Source: an uncultured Clostridium sp. (GTDB lineage: Bacteria; Bacillota; Clostridia; Lachnospirales; Lachnospiraceae). From it: a DNA stretch of 64,000 bases. Position numbers and translations under genes: made by a program. The stretch covers positions 1 through 64,000 of the forward strand of contig CAMNRM010000020.1 in NCBI GenBank assembly GCA_946553025.1, given 5' to 3'. The notes beneath the pieces are model-generated. The model ran no database searches. It was not told the DNA's origin and worked only from the letters and a program-made list of their open reading frames with translations. Positions 1 to 7,360 of the stretch are shown here, in pieces (the first letter of the stretch is position 1; each line of letters begins with the position of its first letter).

Positions 1-2
1 TT

Positions 3-197
3 TTATTGAATTTTCAAGGTACATAGACACTTATTTAAGTGCGAAGTTTGAGTAACATAATAAAGTGCTGTTGTGGATGCCCCCGCCGTGACGATGGGGA
101 TACAGCAGATAAACCATAAGAGATTTAAGTAGGCGGTACAGGCTAATTTGGTGATAAACTGCATTACGGGATTATCCGGGGTAAGTAGACGGTTCAT
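3..197 (-). pseudogene. Truncated YesL/DUF624-type membrane protein
   Basis: The reading frame begins at an ATG at 197 with a good GGAGG site, just downstream of the LacI-family gene on the same strand. The first ~50 residues (MNRLLTPDNPVMQF..., then a hydrophobic segment containing CCIPIVTAGASTTALYYV) match the conserved N-terminus of DUF624/YesL proteins, small multi-pass membrane proteins that often sit in polysaccharide-utilisation operons. The family is normally about 200 residues or more. Here the frame leaves the family pattern right after YYVT and stops about 14 codons later at the window edge. I infer truncation, possibly by an inserted element lying to the left. A sequencing or assembly break at the edge cannot be excluded. 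It would have acted with the transporter and LacI genes, but its role is unknown. Confidence 0.6.
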
Positions 198-294
198 GGT
201 TTTTCCTCCATATCTATGCATGTTTCACAGTAGAGTATTTCTATTCTGTGCAGGATTTACGGGTTATTGCTGATAAACGGGTTGATAAGCAGGT

Positions 295-1437
295 TTAATC
301 GCCGGTGGATTCGCGGTAAATCAGGTTGGTTTCCGTATACACGGTGCGGTAATTTAAGGAAGGCTCTTTGATGCGGGAAAGCAAAAGCTGTACGGCGGTA
401 ATGCCCATGATCTGGCTGTGGATATGGATTGTCGTCAGGGCAGGGCGGATAAGCTTGGAATCCGGGGAATCGTCAAATCCGCACAGGAAGGTATCTCCGG
501 GAACATCATAGCCAAGGCTGTGCAGAACCGTGAGAACATCCATAGCGATAAAGTCATTGGCGCAGATAAAGACATCCGGGAGGCGCTTTAACGATTGAAG
601 ATGTTTAGTCAGATAGTCCTGATAGTCCTGGGAGGAGGGGTTTTTGATGCCGGCTTTATTTTCCAGCAGAAAGTATTCCTCCGTAAAGGGGAGTTTGTTC
701 AGGTACAGGGCGTTCCGGCAGGCCATAAAGCGCTCATAGAAGGACTGACAGTGCATGTATTCCCCGATAAACCCGATATTTGTCTTTTTGCGCTCTGCCA
801 TTTCACGGACAAAGGAAAAGATTTCAATCTGATTATCCATGTAAAGACGGTCGGCTTTTAAGGGCTTTCCCTGCCCGATGACCGGGGAATCGACAAAAAG
901 AACAGGAATACCCAGGCTGCAGAGCATCTGGCCGTAGGGATAGTTAAACATCTCACAGCAGATGATTCCTATCGTTTTTTCCCGATCAAAGGACAGAGGA
1001 AGACTTAATGCGTCAATATCTTTTTCCAGAACCCTGTGCATGGAAAAGCCGTAGCCAAGCTGTGAGGTTTCTTTTTGAAACTTATCCAGCATAATCGAAG
1101 CAAAATGGGAATCCCCGATAAATCCTGTAATCAGCAGGGCAATTTCACCGCTGTTTTTGGAAAGGGGAAGGCGGGCTTCGATGCTGTTCTCAGAGATATT
1201 GAGATAAGAAAATTGCTTGTAACCCATTTCTGCTGCTTTTTTCAGTACCTTTTCTCTGGTGGAATCAGCCAAGACACCAGTGTTATTGATAGCCTTGGAT
1301 ACGGTATTCCTGGAAATGCCCAGGGCGTCTGCAATATCCTGTATGGTTACCCGGTTTGTGCTGCTGTTTGTATTATTCATTGTATTGTTATTTGTGTTAA
1401 TATTTGTATTGTTATTTGTATAATTTGTATTTTCCAT
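295..1437 (-). CDS. LacI-family transcriptional regulator
   Basis: A 380-residue LacI/GalR repressor. Residues ~28-75 carry the helix-turn-helix headpiece (VTIQDIADALGISRNTVSKAI), followed by the hinge and a periplasmic-binding-protein-like effector domain to the end (FICANDFIAMDVL, DDSPDSKLIRPALTTI). It is divergent from the permease/binding-protein/GH32 operon, so the natural inference is that it controls fructan or sucrose uptake and senses a sugar. The start ATG at 1437 has a GAGGAAG site and lies below a perfect TTGACA-17-TATAAT promoter. Odd: the first ~27 residues are almost only Asn and Thr, encoded by a low-complexity AT-rich repeat, ahead of the headpiece. An internal ATG (residue 20) is a possible alternative start. 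Family assignment is certain; the ligand is inferred. Confidence 0.95.
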   Translation of the reverse strand: MENTNYTNNNTNINTNNNTMNNTNSSTNRVTIQDIADALGISRNTVSKAINNTGVLADSTREKVLKKAAEMGYKQFSYLNISENSIEARLPLSKNSGEIALLITGFIGDSHFASIMLDKFQKETSQLGYGFSMHRVLEKDIDALSLPLSFDREKTIGIICCEMFNYPYGQMLCSLGIPVLFVDSPVIGQGKPLKADRLYMDNQIEIFSFVREMAERKKTNIGFIGEYMHCQSFYERFMACRNALYLNKLPFTEEYFLLENKAGIKNPSSQDYQDYLTKHLQSLKRLPDVFICANDFIAMDVLTVLHSLGYDVPGDTFLCGFDDSPDSKLIRPALTTIHIHSQIMGITAVQLLLSRIKEPSLNYRTVYTETNLIYRESTGD

Positions 1438-1465
1438 AGGACTTCCTCACCATATTTTTTTCATT

Positions 1466-1494
1466 ATTATAACAAATAAATCAAAATGTGTCAA
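1466..1494 (-). promoter_or_regulatory. Sigma-A promoter of the LacI-family gene
   Basis: On the minus strand TTGACA (1494-1489) and TATAAT (1471-1466) are separated by exactly 17 bp, a perfect consensus. A CAAATGTA motif (1492-1499) overlaps the -35 box, which would fit autorepression. Confidence 0.85.
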
Positions 1495-1580
1495 ATGTAA
1501 AATAAAAAATTTTGTGTAGATTATTACATATTATAAAGCAAAAAAAGACCTGCAAACCAACAAAATCACGGAGGATAATA

Positions 1581-1686
1581 GTGCATTTGAAAAAATAATT
1601 GAGCAAATGTAGAAAAATAGTTGACAAAATCCAAGAAAAATGGTATAACTTAAGCATGAGCTGCAAGGGTTATTTTACAAATGCAC
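1581..1686. promoter_or_regulatory. Candidate LacI operators flanking the sugar-operon promoter
   Basis: GTGCATTTG (1581-1589) and its exact inverse CAAATGCAC (1678-1686) bracket the operon promoter. A further CAAATGTA sits at 1604 and another at 1492 over the LacI -35 box. The repeated motif in a divergent control region next to a LacI gene suggests operators. This is inference from pattern only; the 97-bp separation of the two arms is wide and would need looping or independent half sites. Confidence 0.45.
1621..1649 (+). promoter_or_regulatory. Promoter of the fructan transport operon
   Basis: TTGACA (1621-1626), 17-bp spacer, TATAAC (1644-1649). It lies about 135 bp upstream of the first permease start and within the divergent region shared with the LacI gene. 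Confidence 0.8.
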
Positions 1687-1785
1687 AACCATGATGCCGA
1701 ATGCACAAAAAGCTCGAAAAATACAGAAGAAAGCGATGTGTGTAAGAAGGCAGGGAATGGTCACAAAAAAAGAGAGGAGGAAGTT

Positions 1786-2733
1786 ATGAGTACAAATTCT
1801 AACACAGTTTCAAGAAGAAAGGAAGCAGAAGGTGGAGGGCTGCACAATACGCTGGTTTATATCCGCCAGCACTGGCAGCTTTACCTGATCTTTTTAATGC
1901 CGGCGCTGCTGCTGACGCTGATTTTTAAATATGCGCCGATGAGCGGCATCCTGATTGCCTTCCAGGATTATAATCCTTTTAAAGGTGTTATGGGAAGCAA
2001 ATGGGTGGGGTTAAAGCATTTTACCAGGTTTTTAACTTCGCCGGATTTTCTTGGCTATCTGGCAAATACCTTAAAGCTGAGCGTTTACAGTTTATTGTGG
2101 GGATTTCCGGTTCCGATTCTTCTGGCACTTTTGCTTAACCGGATTCAGCGTGCAGGTATTAAGAAAAAGGTACAGCTCATCCTTTACCTGCCAAACTTTG
2201 TTTCGGTTATCGTTCTCTGCGGTATTGTGCGGATCTTTCTTTCCGTAACCGGGCCGGTCAACCTTCTTCTGGGAACGGATTTGAATTTTATGACTATGCC
2301 GGGGGCGTTTCGGACGATATACATTGTCAGCGGAATATGGCAGACGGCGGGCTGGGCCTCCATTATGTACACGGCTTCTCTGGCAAACGCCAGCCAGGAG
2401 CTTCGGGAGGCGGCGATTATGGACGGAGCCAACATTCTCCAGCAGATCCGCACGGTGGAATGGCCCGCGATTAAGGATATGGTGGTTATCCAGTTTATTT
2501 TGCAGGCGGGAAATATTATGAGCATCGGATTTGAAAAAGCCTATGCCCTGCAGACGGACTTAAACCTGCCGGCATCGGAGATTATTGCCACCTATGTTTA
2601 CCGGAAAGGTTTAATTGACGGCGATTACAGCTTTTCTACGGCAGTTGGTTTATTTAATACGGTGATTAATGTTATTCTTTTGATTGTGGTCAATAAGATT
2701 GTAGCCAAGATGAATGACGGACAGGGATTATAA
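1786..2733 (+). CDS. ABC sugar transporter permease, LplB type
   Basis: A 315-residue inner-membrane permease of the LplB/YtcP oligosaccharide family (CUT1 class). About six hydrophobic segments are visible, beginning with LYLIFLMPALLLTLIFKY, and the cytoplasmic EAA loop (ELREAAIMDGANILQQI) that contacts the ATPase is intact. The start at 1786 is preceded by AGAGAGGAGG; an upstream in-frame ATG at 1681 would add a hydrophilic extension without a ribosome site. It is first in an operon with a second permease, a lipoprotein binding protein and a GH32 enzyme. No ATPase gene is present, as is usual for this family, where a shared MsmK-like ATPase serves several systems. Substrate inferred as fructo-oligosaccharide or sucrose from the GH32 neighbour. 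Confidence 0.93.
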   Translation: MSTNSNTVSRRKEAEGGGLHNTLVYIRQHWQLYLIFLMPALLLTLIFKYAPMSGILIAFQDYNPFKGVMGSKWVGLKHFTRFLTSPDFLGYLANTLKLSVYSLLWGFPVPILLALLLNRIQRAGIKKKVQLILYLPNFVSVIVLCGIVRIFLSVTGPVNLLLGTDLNFMTMPGAFRTIYIVSGIWQTAGWASIMYTASLANASQELREAAIMDGANILQQIRTVEWPAIKDMVVIQFILQAGNIMSIGFEKAYALQTDLNLPASEIIATYVYRKGLIDGDYSFSTAVGLFNTVINVILLIVVNKIVAKMNDGQGL

Positions 2734-2746
2734 AGGAGGCAGCCTG

Positions 2747-3646
2747 ATGAAGAAAAAAAGTGTATGGACCAGATATTCCACACAGGATAAGGTATTATTA
2801 AGCGCAGGGTATCTTCTGCTGGGATTATTTGCGGTTGCAATTATCGTACCGATGCTTTATATTGTTGTTGCATCCTTTATTGATCCGATTACCCTGCAGA
2901 ATAAAGGAATCACCTTTGATTTCAGCAAGTGGACGACGACAGCTTATGAGCGCGTGATTAGCAACCGTCAGATTTGGATTGGCTTTAAAAATGCGATTGT
3001 CTATTCGGTCGTGTTTACCGTGGTTTCGGTTGTGGTTACGCTGCTGGCGGCTTATCCGCTCTCCCGAAGTGATTTCCGTGGAAAAGGCTTCTTTAATATA
3101 TTGTTTATGATTACCATGTTTTTCGGCGGCGGATTGATTCCCACCTATTTGATTGTCAGCAATCTTGGACTGGTGGACAGCATGTGGGCGGTTATCCTTC
3201 CGGGAGCCTTCAGCGTGTGGAATATGACCATTGCGCGAACCTATTACCGGGGAATCCCCAGTGAACTGCGCGAGGCTGCCGATGTGGACGGGGCGAATGA
3301 ACTGACCTTTTTCTTTAAAATTCTGCTTCCGGTGTGTACGCCGATTATCGCCGTGCTGGCGCTGTGGCAGTTTGTGGCTATGTGGAACAGCTATTTTGAC
3401 GCTATGATTTATCTGAATGATTCCGCCAAGCAGCCCCTGCAACTTGTGCTTCGCTCGATTTTGATTCAGAACCAGCCGGAATCCGGCATGATTGCGGATA
3501 TGCAGAGTACGGCGGCGCGTGCCCAGCTTGCAGAACTGTTAAAATATGCAACCATTATTATTTCCAGCCTTCCGCTTCTGGTGATGTATCCGTTTTTCCA
3601 GAAATACTTTGACAGCGGAATTATGACTGGTGCAGTAAAAGGCTAA
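2747..3646 (+). CDS. ABC sugar transporter permease, LplC/YtcP type
   Basis: The 299-residue partner permease, starting at 2747 after AAAGGAGG, 13 bp downstream of the first permease. It has about six membrane segments and an EAA loop (ELREAADVDGANELTFFFKI), and ends with the family-typical tail YFDSGIMTGAVKG. Together with the preceding permease it should form the heterodimeric channel of a CUT1-type importer in the cytoplasmic membrane. Order and spacing indicate translational coupling within the same transcript as the binding protein and beta-fructosidase. Confidence 0.93.
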   Translation: MKKKSVWTRYSTQDKVLLSAGYLLLGLFAVAIIVPMLYIVVASFIDPITLQNKGITFDFSKWTTTAYERVISNRQIWIGFKNAIVYSVVFTVVSVVVTLLAAYPLSRSDFRGKGFFNILFMITMFFGGGLIPTYLIVSNLGLVDSMWAVILPGAFSVWNMTIARTYYRGIPSELREAADVDGANELTFFFKILLPVCTPIIAVLALWQFVAMWNSYFDAMIYLNDSAKQPLQLVLRSILIQNQPESGMIADMQSTAARAQLAELLKYATIIISSLPLLVMYPFFQKYFDSGIMTGAVKG

Positions 3647-3667
3647 TAAGGGAAGAAGGAGAAGAGA

Positions 3668-5350
3668 ATGAAACAGAAAACATGGAAACGGATAATGGCA
3701 GCAGGGCTTGCGCTTGGGATAAGTATTTCATTAGCCGGGTGTGCAGGCGGCAGGAAAACGATTAATGACGGGACGTTCCGCCCGGTGGATAAGGCAGAGC
3801 TTGCATTTCCTTTAAAAGAAAAAACCGTTTTGTCCGGTATGATCAGCTATCCGGCAAATACGGAATCCCAGCCGAATAACCGGACGATCTTTAAGCGGCT
3901 CCAGGAACAGACCAATGTGGAAATTAAGTGGATGGCGATTCAGGCCGACCAGTGGAAGGATAAGATTTCCCTGAACATGTCCGACCCGAATAAGCTTACG
4001 GATTTTATCTTTTCGGCGGACTTTACCGACAGCAACCTCTTAAAATATGCGGAGTACGGTGCTATTATTCCCTTAGAGGAGTATATTGACGCCTACATGC
4101 CCAATCTCAGTGCGGTTTTTCAACAGTATCCTGAGTATCGGGTGATGTGTACCGATGTCAACGGCCATATCTGGTCGCTGCCCTGGATTGAGCAGCTTGG
4201 TTCGGGCAAAACGGCGATTCAGACCGTGGACAATATGAGTTTTATCAATAAGGCATGGCTGGATTTTCTGGGGCTTTCCGTTCCGGAAACGGTGGATGAA
4301 TTTGAACAGGTTCTTATCGCATTCAGGGACAATGCCCAGAGCCTTCAGAAAGAATTTGGAATCGAGGGAAGCATTATTCCGATGTCCTGCATCGTCAATG
4401 ACCCCGGTCAGGACCCGGCGATTTTAATTAACGGTTTTGGCGAAGGCTACGGGGATGCGGACAAGGAACGCCACATTGCGGTTACACAAGATCAGAAAGT
4501 GATCTGCAGCGCAGTGCAGGAAGGATATAAGGACGGGATTTCGTGGCTGCACAAGCTGTACGAGGAAGGTTTGATTGACCCGGAAGCCTTTACCCAGGTG
4601 TGGTCAACCTATGTATCTAAAGGAAAATCCGGGCGTTACGGCGTCTGCTTTACCTGGGATGTGGGCAATGTCGCCAACTTAAAGGACTGGGTTCCCCTTC
4701 CGGTACTGACTGCGGATACCCGAAACTTAACTCCCGTAAACGGTTCCTTTACCAGCGGATTTAACCGCGGACGCTGCGTGGTCACTTCCGTGGCGGAAAA
4801 TCCTGCCCTGGTCTGCGCGTGGCTGGATCAGATGTACGCGCCGATGCAGTCCCCGCAGAATAACTGGGGAACCTATGGCGAGGATGATGATTTTGATATT
4901 TTCGAGATGGGGGAAAATGAACAGGGTGAGCCGATGTTAAAACATGCACCGTTAGGTGACGCTTCCCCGGTGGAAGTAAGAGAAGCCGAAGCGGTGGGCG
5001 GCCCTCTGGCAGTTCTTGACGACTATTACGGCGTTTACGTGACCTGCCCGGACGACGCACAGTACCGTCTGGACTGGATTAAAGAATATTATACCCCGGA
5101 TATGCACACCGAAAATGTATACCCCAATATTTTTATGAGCCGCGAGGACACGGAAACTTTATCGAACCTCCAGGCAGATATTAAAAAGGCAATCAATGCT
5201 AAAAAAGCCGACTGGATCATGAACGGGTTTACGGATGCGGACTGGGATGAGTACTTAAAGAGCCTTGAAGCTTACGGACTGAGCGAATATCTGGAGCTGT
5301 TCCAGAAATATCTGGATAATTACAATGCAAGTACGGCAGCGGAAAAATAA
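3668..5350 (+). CDS. Extracellular sugar-binding lipoprotein of ABC transporter
   Basis: A 560-residue solute-binding protein of the large LipO/YtcQ type that partners LplB/LplC permeases. It has a lipoprotein signal peptide with lipobox LAGC and the lipid-anchored Cys at residue 25, so it should be tethered outside the membrane. The rest is a bilobal binding fold of normal length for this subfamily (TNVEIKWMAIQADQWKDKI near the start). It should capture the oligosaccharide later cleaved by the adjacent GH32 enzyme. The start at 3668 follows GGAAGAAGGAGAAG. The stop region is duplicated: a 16-bp sequence including the stop codon is repeated 3 bp downstream (5335-5350 and 5354-5369). Confidence 0.92.
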   Translation: MKQKTWKRIMAAGLALGISISLAGCAGGRKTINDGTFRPVDKAELAFPLKEKTVLSGMISYPANTESQPNNRTIFKRLQEQTNVEIKWMAIQADQWKDKISLNMSDPNKLTDFIFSADFTDSNLLKYAEYGAIIPLEEYIDAYMPNLSAVFQQYPEYRVMCTDVNGHIWSLPWIEQLGSGKTAIQTVDNMSFINKAWLDFLGLSVPETVDEFEQVLIAFRDNAQSLQKEFGIEGSIIPMSCIVNDPGQDPAILINGFGEGYGDADKERHIAVTQDQKVICSAVQEGYKDGISWLHKLYEEGLIDPEAFTQVWSTYVSKGKSGRYGVCFTWDVGNVANLKDWVPLPVLTADTRNLTPVNGSFTSGFNRGRCVVTSVAENPALVCAWLDQMYAPMQSPQNNWGTYGEDDDFDIFEMGENEQGEPMLKHAPLGDASPVEVREAEAVGGPLAVLDDYYGVYVTCPDDAQYRLDWIKEYYTPDMHTENVYPNIFMSREDTETLSNLQADIKKAINAKKADWIMNGFTDADWDEYLKSLEAYGLSEYLELFQKYLDNYNASTAAEK

Positions 5351-5369
5351 GAGGGCAGCGGAAAAATAA
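5335..5369 (+). repeat. 16-bp tandem duplication spanning a stop codon
   Basis: GGCAGCGGAAAAATAA occurs at 5335-5350 and again at 5354-5369. The first copy encodes the last codons and stop of the binding protein; the second is untranslated. It looks like a recent slippage product. Confidence 0.85.
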
Positions 5370-5392
5370 AAGAAAGACGAGGAAAAGAAAAC

Positions 5393-6880
5393 ATGATAAG
5401 CCAGACCTTAAGAGAAGCCCGTAAATATGAGGAAGCTTCAGAAAAAATGATTAAAAAAGAAGAACGCCCGGCTTTTCATTTATCTGTCCGTACCGGCTGG
5501 ATGAATGATCCGAATGGATTTTCCTATTACCAGGGGCAGTATCATATGTTTTATCAGTATTATCCCTATGCCCCGCACTGGGATTCCATGCACTGGGGTC
5601 ATGCGGTAAGCCGGGATCTGCTGCACTGGGAATACCTTCCCGCAGCCCTGGCACCGGATGAAATTTATGATAAGGACGGGTGTTTTTCCGGGAGCGCCAT
5701 TGAACTTCCCGACGGACGGCAGATGCTGATGTATACCAGTGTTATGCGGGAGGAACAGTGGAACGGAACCTATTGTGACACCCAGAATCAGTGCCTTGCC
5801 ATTGGCGACGGAGTTGATTATGGAAAGCTGGAGAATAATCCGGTGATTAAGGGGGAGGATTTGCCGGAAGGGTTCAGCCGCCAGGATTTTCGTGACCCGA
5901 AACTGTGGAGAAAGGAGGATGGGACCTATGCCTGCGTAATCGGAAACCGCCCGGCTGACGGGAGCGGGCAGATTCTCCTGTTTTCCAGCGAGGACGGTTT
6001 TACCTGGAAGTATGAAAACGTTCTTGCCGAAAACCGCAACCGTTTTGGGAAAATGTGGGAATGCCCTGATTTTTTCCGGCTTGACGGACAGTGGGTGCTG
6101 CTTGTCAGCCCGCAGGATATGCTTCCCCAGGGCTTTGAATACCATAACGGAAACGGAACCCTCTGCCTGACTGGAGATTTTGATGAAGCGACCAATACAT
6201 TTACCGAACAGCACGATCAGTCTATTGATTACGGCATTGACTTTTATGCTCCGCAGACCGTTCTTGCACCGGACGGGCGGAGGATTATGATTGGCTGGAT
6301 GCAGAACTGGGATACCTGTATGTCCCACACCCCTGACCGCAAGTGGATAGGACAGATGAGCCTGCCAAGGGAATTGTCGGTAAAAAACGGGCGGCTGTAC
6401 CAGAAGCCGGTGCGGGAACTGGAAGAACTGCGCAGGGATAAGGTGGAGTATGCCGGTGTCGTGATTGAGAATGATACCATTCATTTGGACGGAATCCGGG
6501 GACGGAAGGTGGATATGGAATTCACTGTCCGCCCGGGGAATGCAGAGAAGATGTACCAGAAATTTGCCGTGCGCTTTGCGCAGAATGAACAATACCAGAC
6601 CTCATTAAGCTTCCGTCCTTATGAGTCGGTGCTGAAAATAGACCGGAAGTTTTCAGGTTCGCGAAGAGCGGTTATTCATCAGAGAAGGTGTAAGGTAAAC
6701 CACAGGCAGGGTGAACTGAAACTTCGGATGATCCTGGATCGTTTCAGCGTCGAGGTTTTTATCAATGACGGCGAGCAGGTGATGTCTGCTGTGCTCTACA
6801 CCGACTTAGCAGCAGAGGGGATTTCCTTCTTTGCGGATGGGAAGGTGAAGATGGATGTGATGAAATATGCTTTATTATAA
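5393..6880 (+). CDS. GH32 beta-fructosidase (sucrose-6-phosphate hydrolase/levanase family)
   Basis: A 495-residue glycoside hydrolase family 32 enzyme that releases terminal fructose from sucrose, sucrose phosphate or fructans. The three catalytic signatures are present: WMNDPNG with nucleophile Asp39, FRDP with transition-state-stabilising Asp168, and WECPDFF with acid/base Glu223. The five-bladed propeller (to ~residue 340) is followed by the beta-sandwich (FSVEVFINDGEQVMSAVLY). There is no signal peptide, so it acts in the cytosol on imported sugar. It is the last gene of the transporter operon, followed by a strong terminator. Whether the substrate is phosphorylated cannot be read from the sequence; ABC rather than PTS import favours unphosphorylated fructo-oligosaccharide. 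Confidence 0.95.
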   Translation: MISQTLREARKYEEASEKMIKKEERPAFHLSVRTGWMNDPNGFSYYQGQYHMFYQYYPYAPHWDSMHWGHAVSRDLLHWEYLPAALAPDEIYDKDGCFSGSAIELPDGRQMLMYTSVMREEQWNGTYCDTQNQCLAIGDGVDYGKLENNPVIKGEDLPEGFSRQDFRDPKLWRKEDGTYACVIGNRPADGSGQILLFSSEDGFTWKYENVLAENRNRFGKMWECPDFFRLDGQWVLLVSPQDMLPQGFEYHNGNGTLCLTGDFDEATNTFTEQHDQSIDYGIDFYAPQTVLAPDGRRIMIGWMQNWDTCMSHTPDRKWIGQMSLPRELSVKNGRLYQKPVRELEELRRDKVEYAGVVIENDTIHLDGIRGRKVDMEFTVRPGNAEKMYQKFAVRFAQNEQYQTSLSFRPYESVLKIDRKFSGSRRAVIHQRRCKVNHRQGELKLRMILDRFSVEVFINDGEQVMSAVLYTDLAAEGISFFADGKVKMDVMKYALL

Positions 6881-6906
6881 AAAAGACAGGAAAAGTTAAG
6901 CAGAGT

Positions 6907-6949
6907 AAGAACCTTGAGAGATCATTCTTTTAAGGTTCTTTTCTTTTTT
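6907..6949 (+). terminator. Rho-independent terminator of the fructan operon
   Basis: AAGAACCTT (6907-6915) pairs exactly with AAGGTTCTT (6932-6940) across a 16-nt loop, followed by a T-rich run. Confidence 0.85.
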
Positions 6950-7035
6950 TCGTGCAGACTGCATTAGTTCGAAGGTATAATTTTGTTTCGTGGAAATCAC
7001 CAAACAAAATACCATAAAATGTAATAAAAAATATA

Positions 7036-7064
7036 TTGATAATAAGATCACAATATGCGATAAT
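7036..7064 (+). promoter_or_regulatory. Promoter of the hydrogenase cluster
   Basis: TTGATA (7036-7041), 17-bp spacer, GATAAT (7059-7064), about 54 bp upstream of the first gene start. Confidence 0.65.
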
Positions 7065-7117
7065 AAATGCAAAGTGCCCGGATGGGCGAACAATTACATA
7101 AAGCGGAGGGATTATCC

Positions 7118-7357
7118 ATGAAAGTTACGATTTGTATCGGAAGTGCGTGTCATTTAAAGGGTTCGAGGGAGATCATCCAGAAGATGCAGGAACTGGTGAA
7201 GGCGAACGGTGTCAGCGACAAGGTAGATTTAAACGGTGCGTTCTGCAGCGGCAACTGTGTCAACGGCGTGTGTGTTACCGTGGACGGGGAGCTGCATTCT
7301 CTGTCGCCGGAAACTACTGAAGAGTTCTTCAAAAAGGAGATTATGGGGAGGCTGTAA
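7118..7357 (+). CDS. Thioredoxin-like [2Fe-2S] ferredoxin (NuoE/HydC-like)
   Basis: A 79-residue protein with the thioredoxin-like [2Fe-2S] ferredoxin fold found in NuoE and hydrogenase subunits. The four cluster ligands are in the family spacing, Cys6-x4-Cys11 and Cys43-x3-Cys47. It is much shorter than full NuoE (~160 residues) and consists only of the iron-sulfur domain. The start at 7118 follows GCGGAGG; the longer frame from 7067 has no ribosome site. It is immediately upstream of the sensory-type hydrogenase (3-nt gap), so it probably passes electrons to or from it in the cytosol. Confidence 0.88.
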   Translation: MKVTICIGSACHLKGSREIIQKMQELVKANGVSDKVDLNGAFCSGNCVNGVCVTVDGELHSLSPETTEEFFKKEIMGRL

Positions 7358-7360
7358 ACC

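Noticed and set aside
5480-6592. 370-codon open frame on the minus strand across the GH32 gene
   Set aside because: It lies opposite a well-supported enzyme, has no ribosome site or family resemblance, and its composition is that of an antisense shadow.
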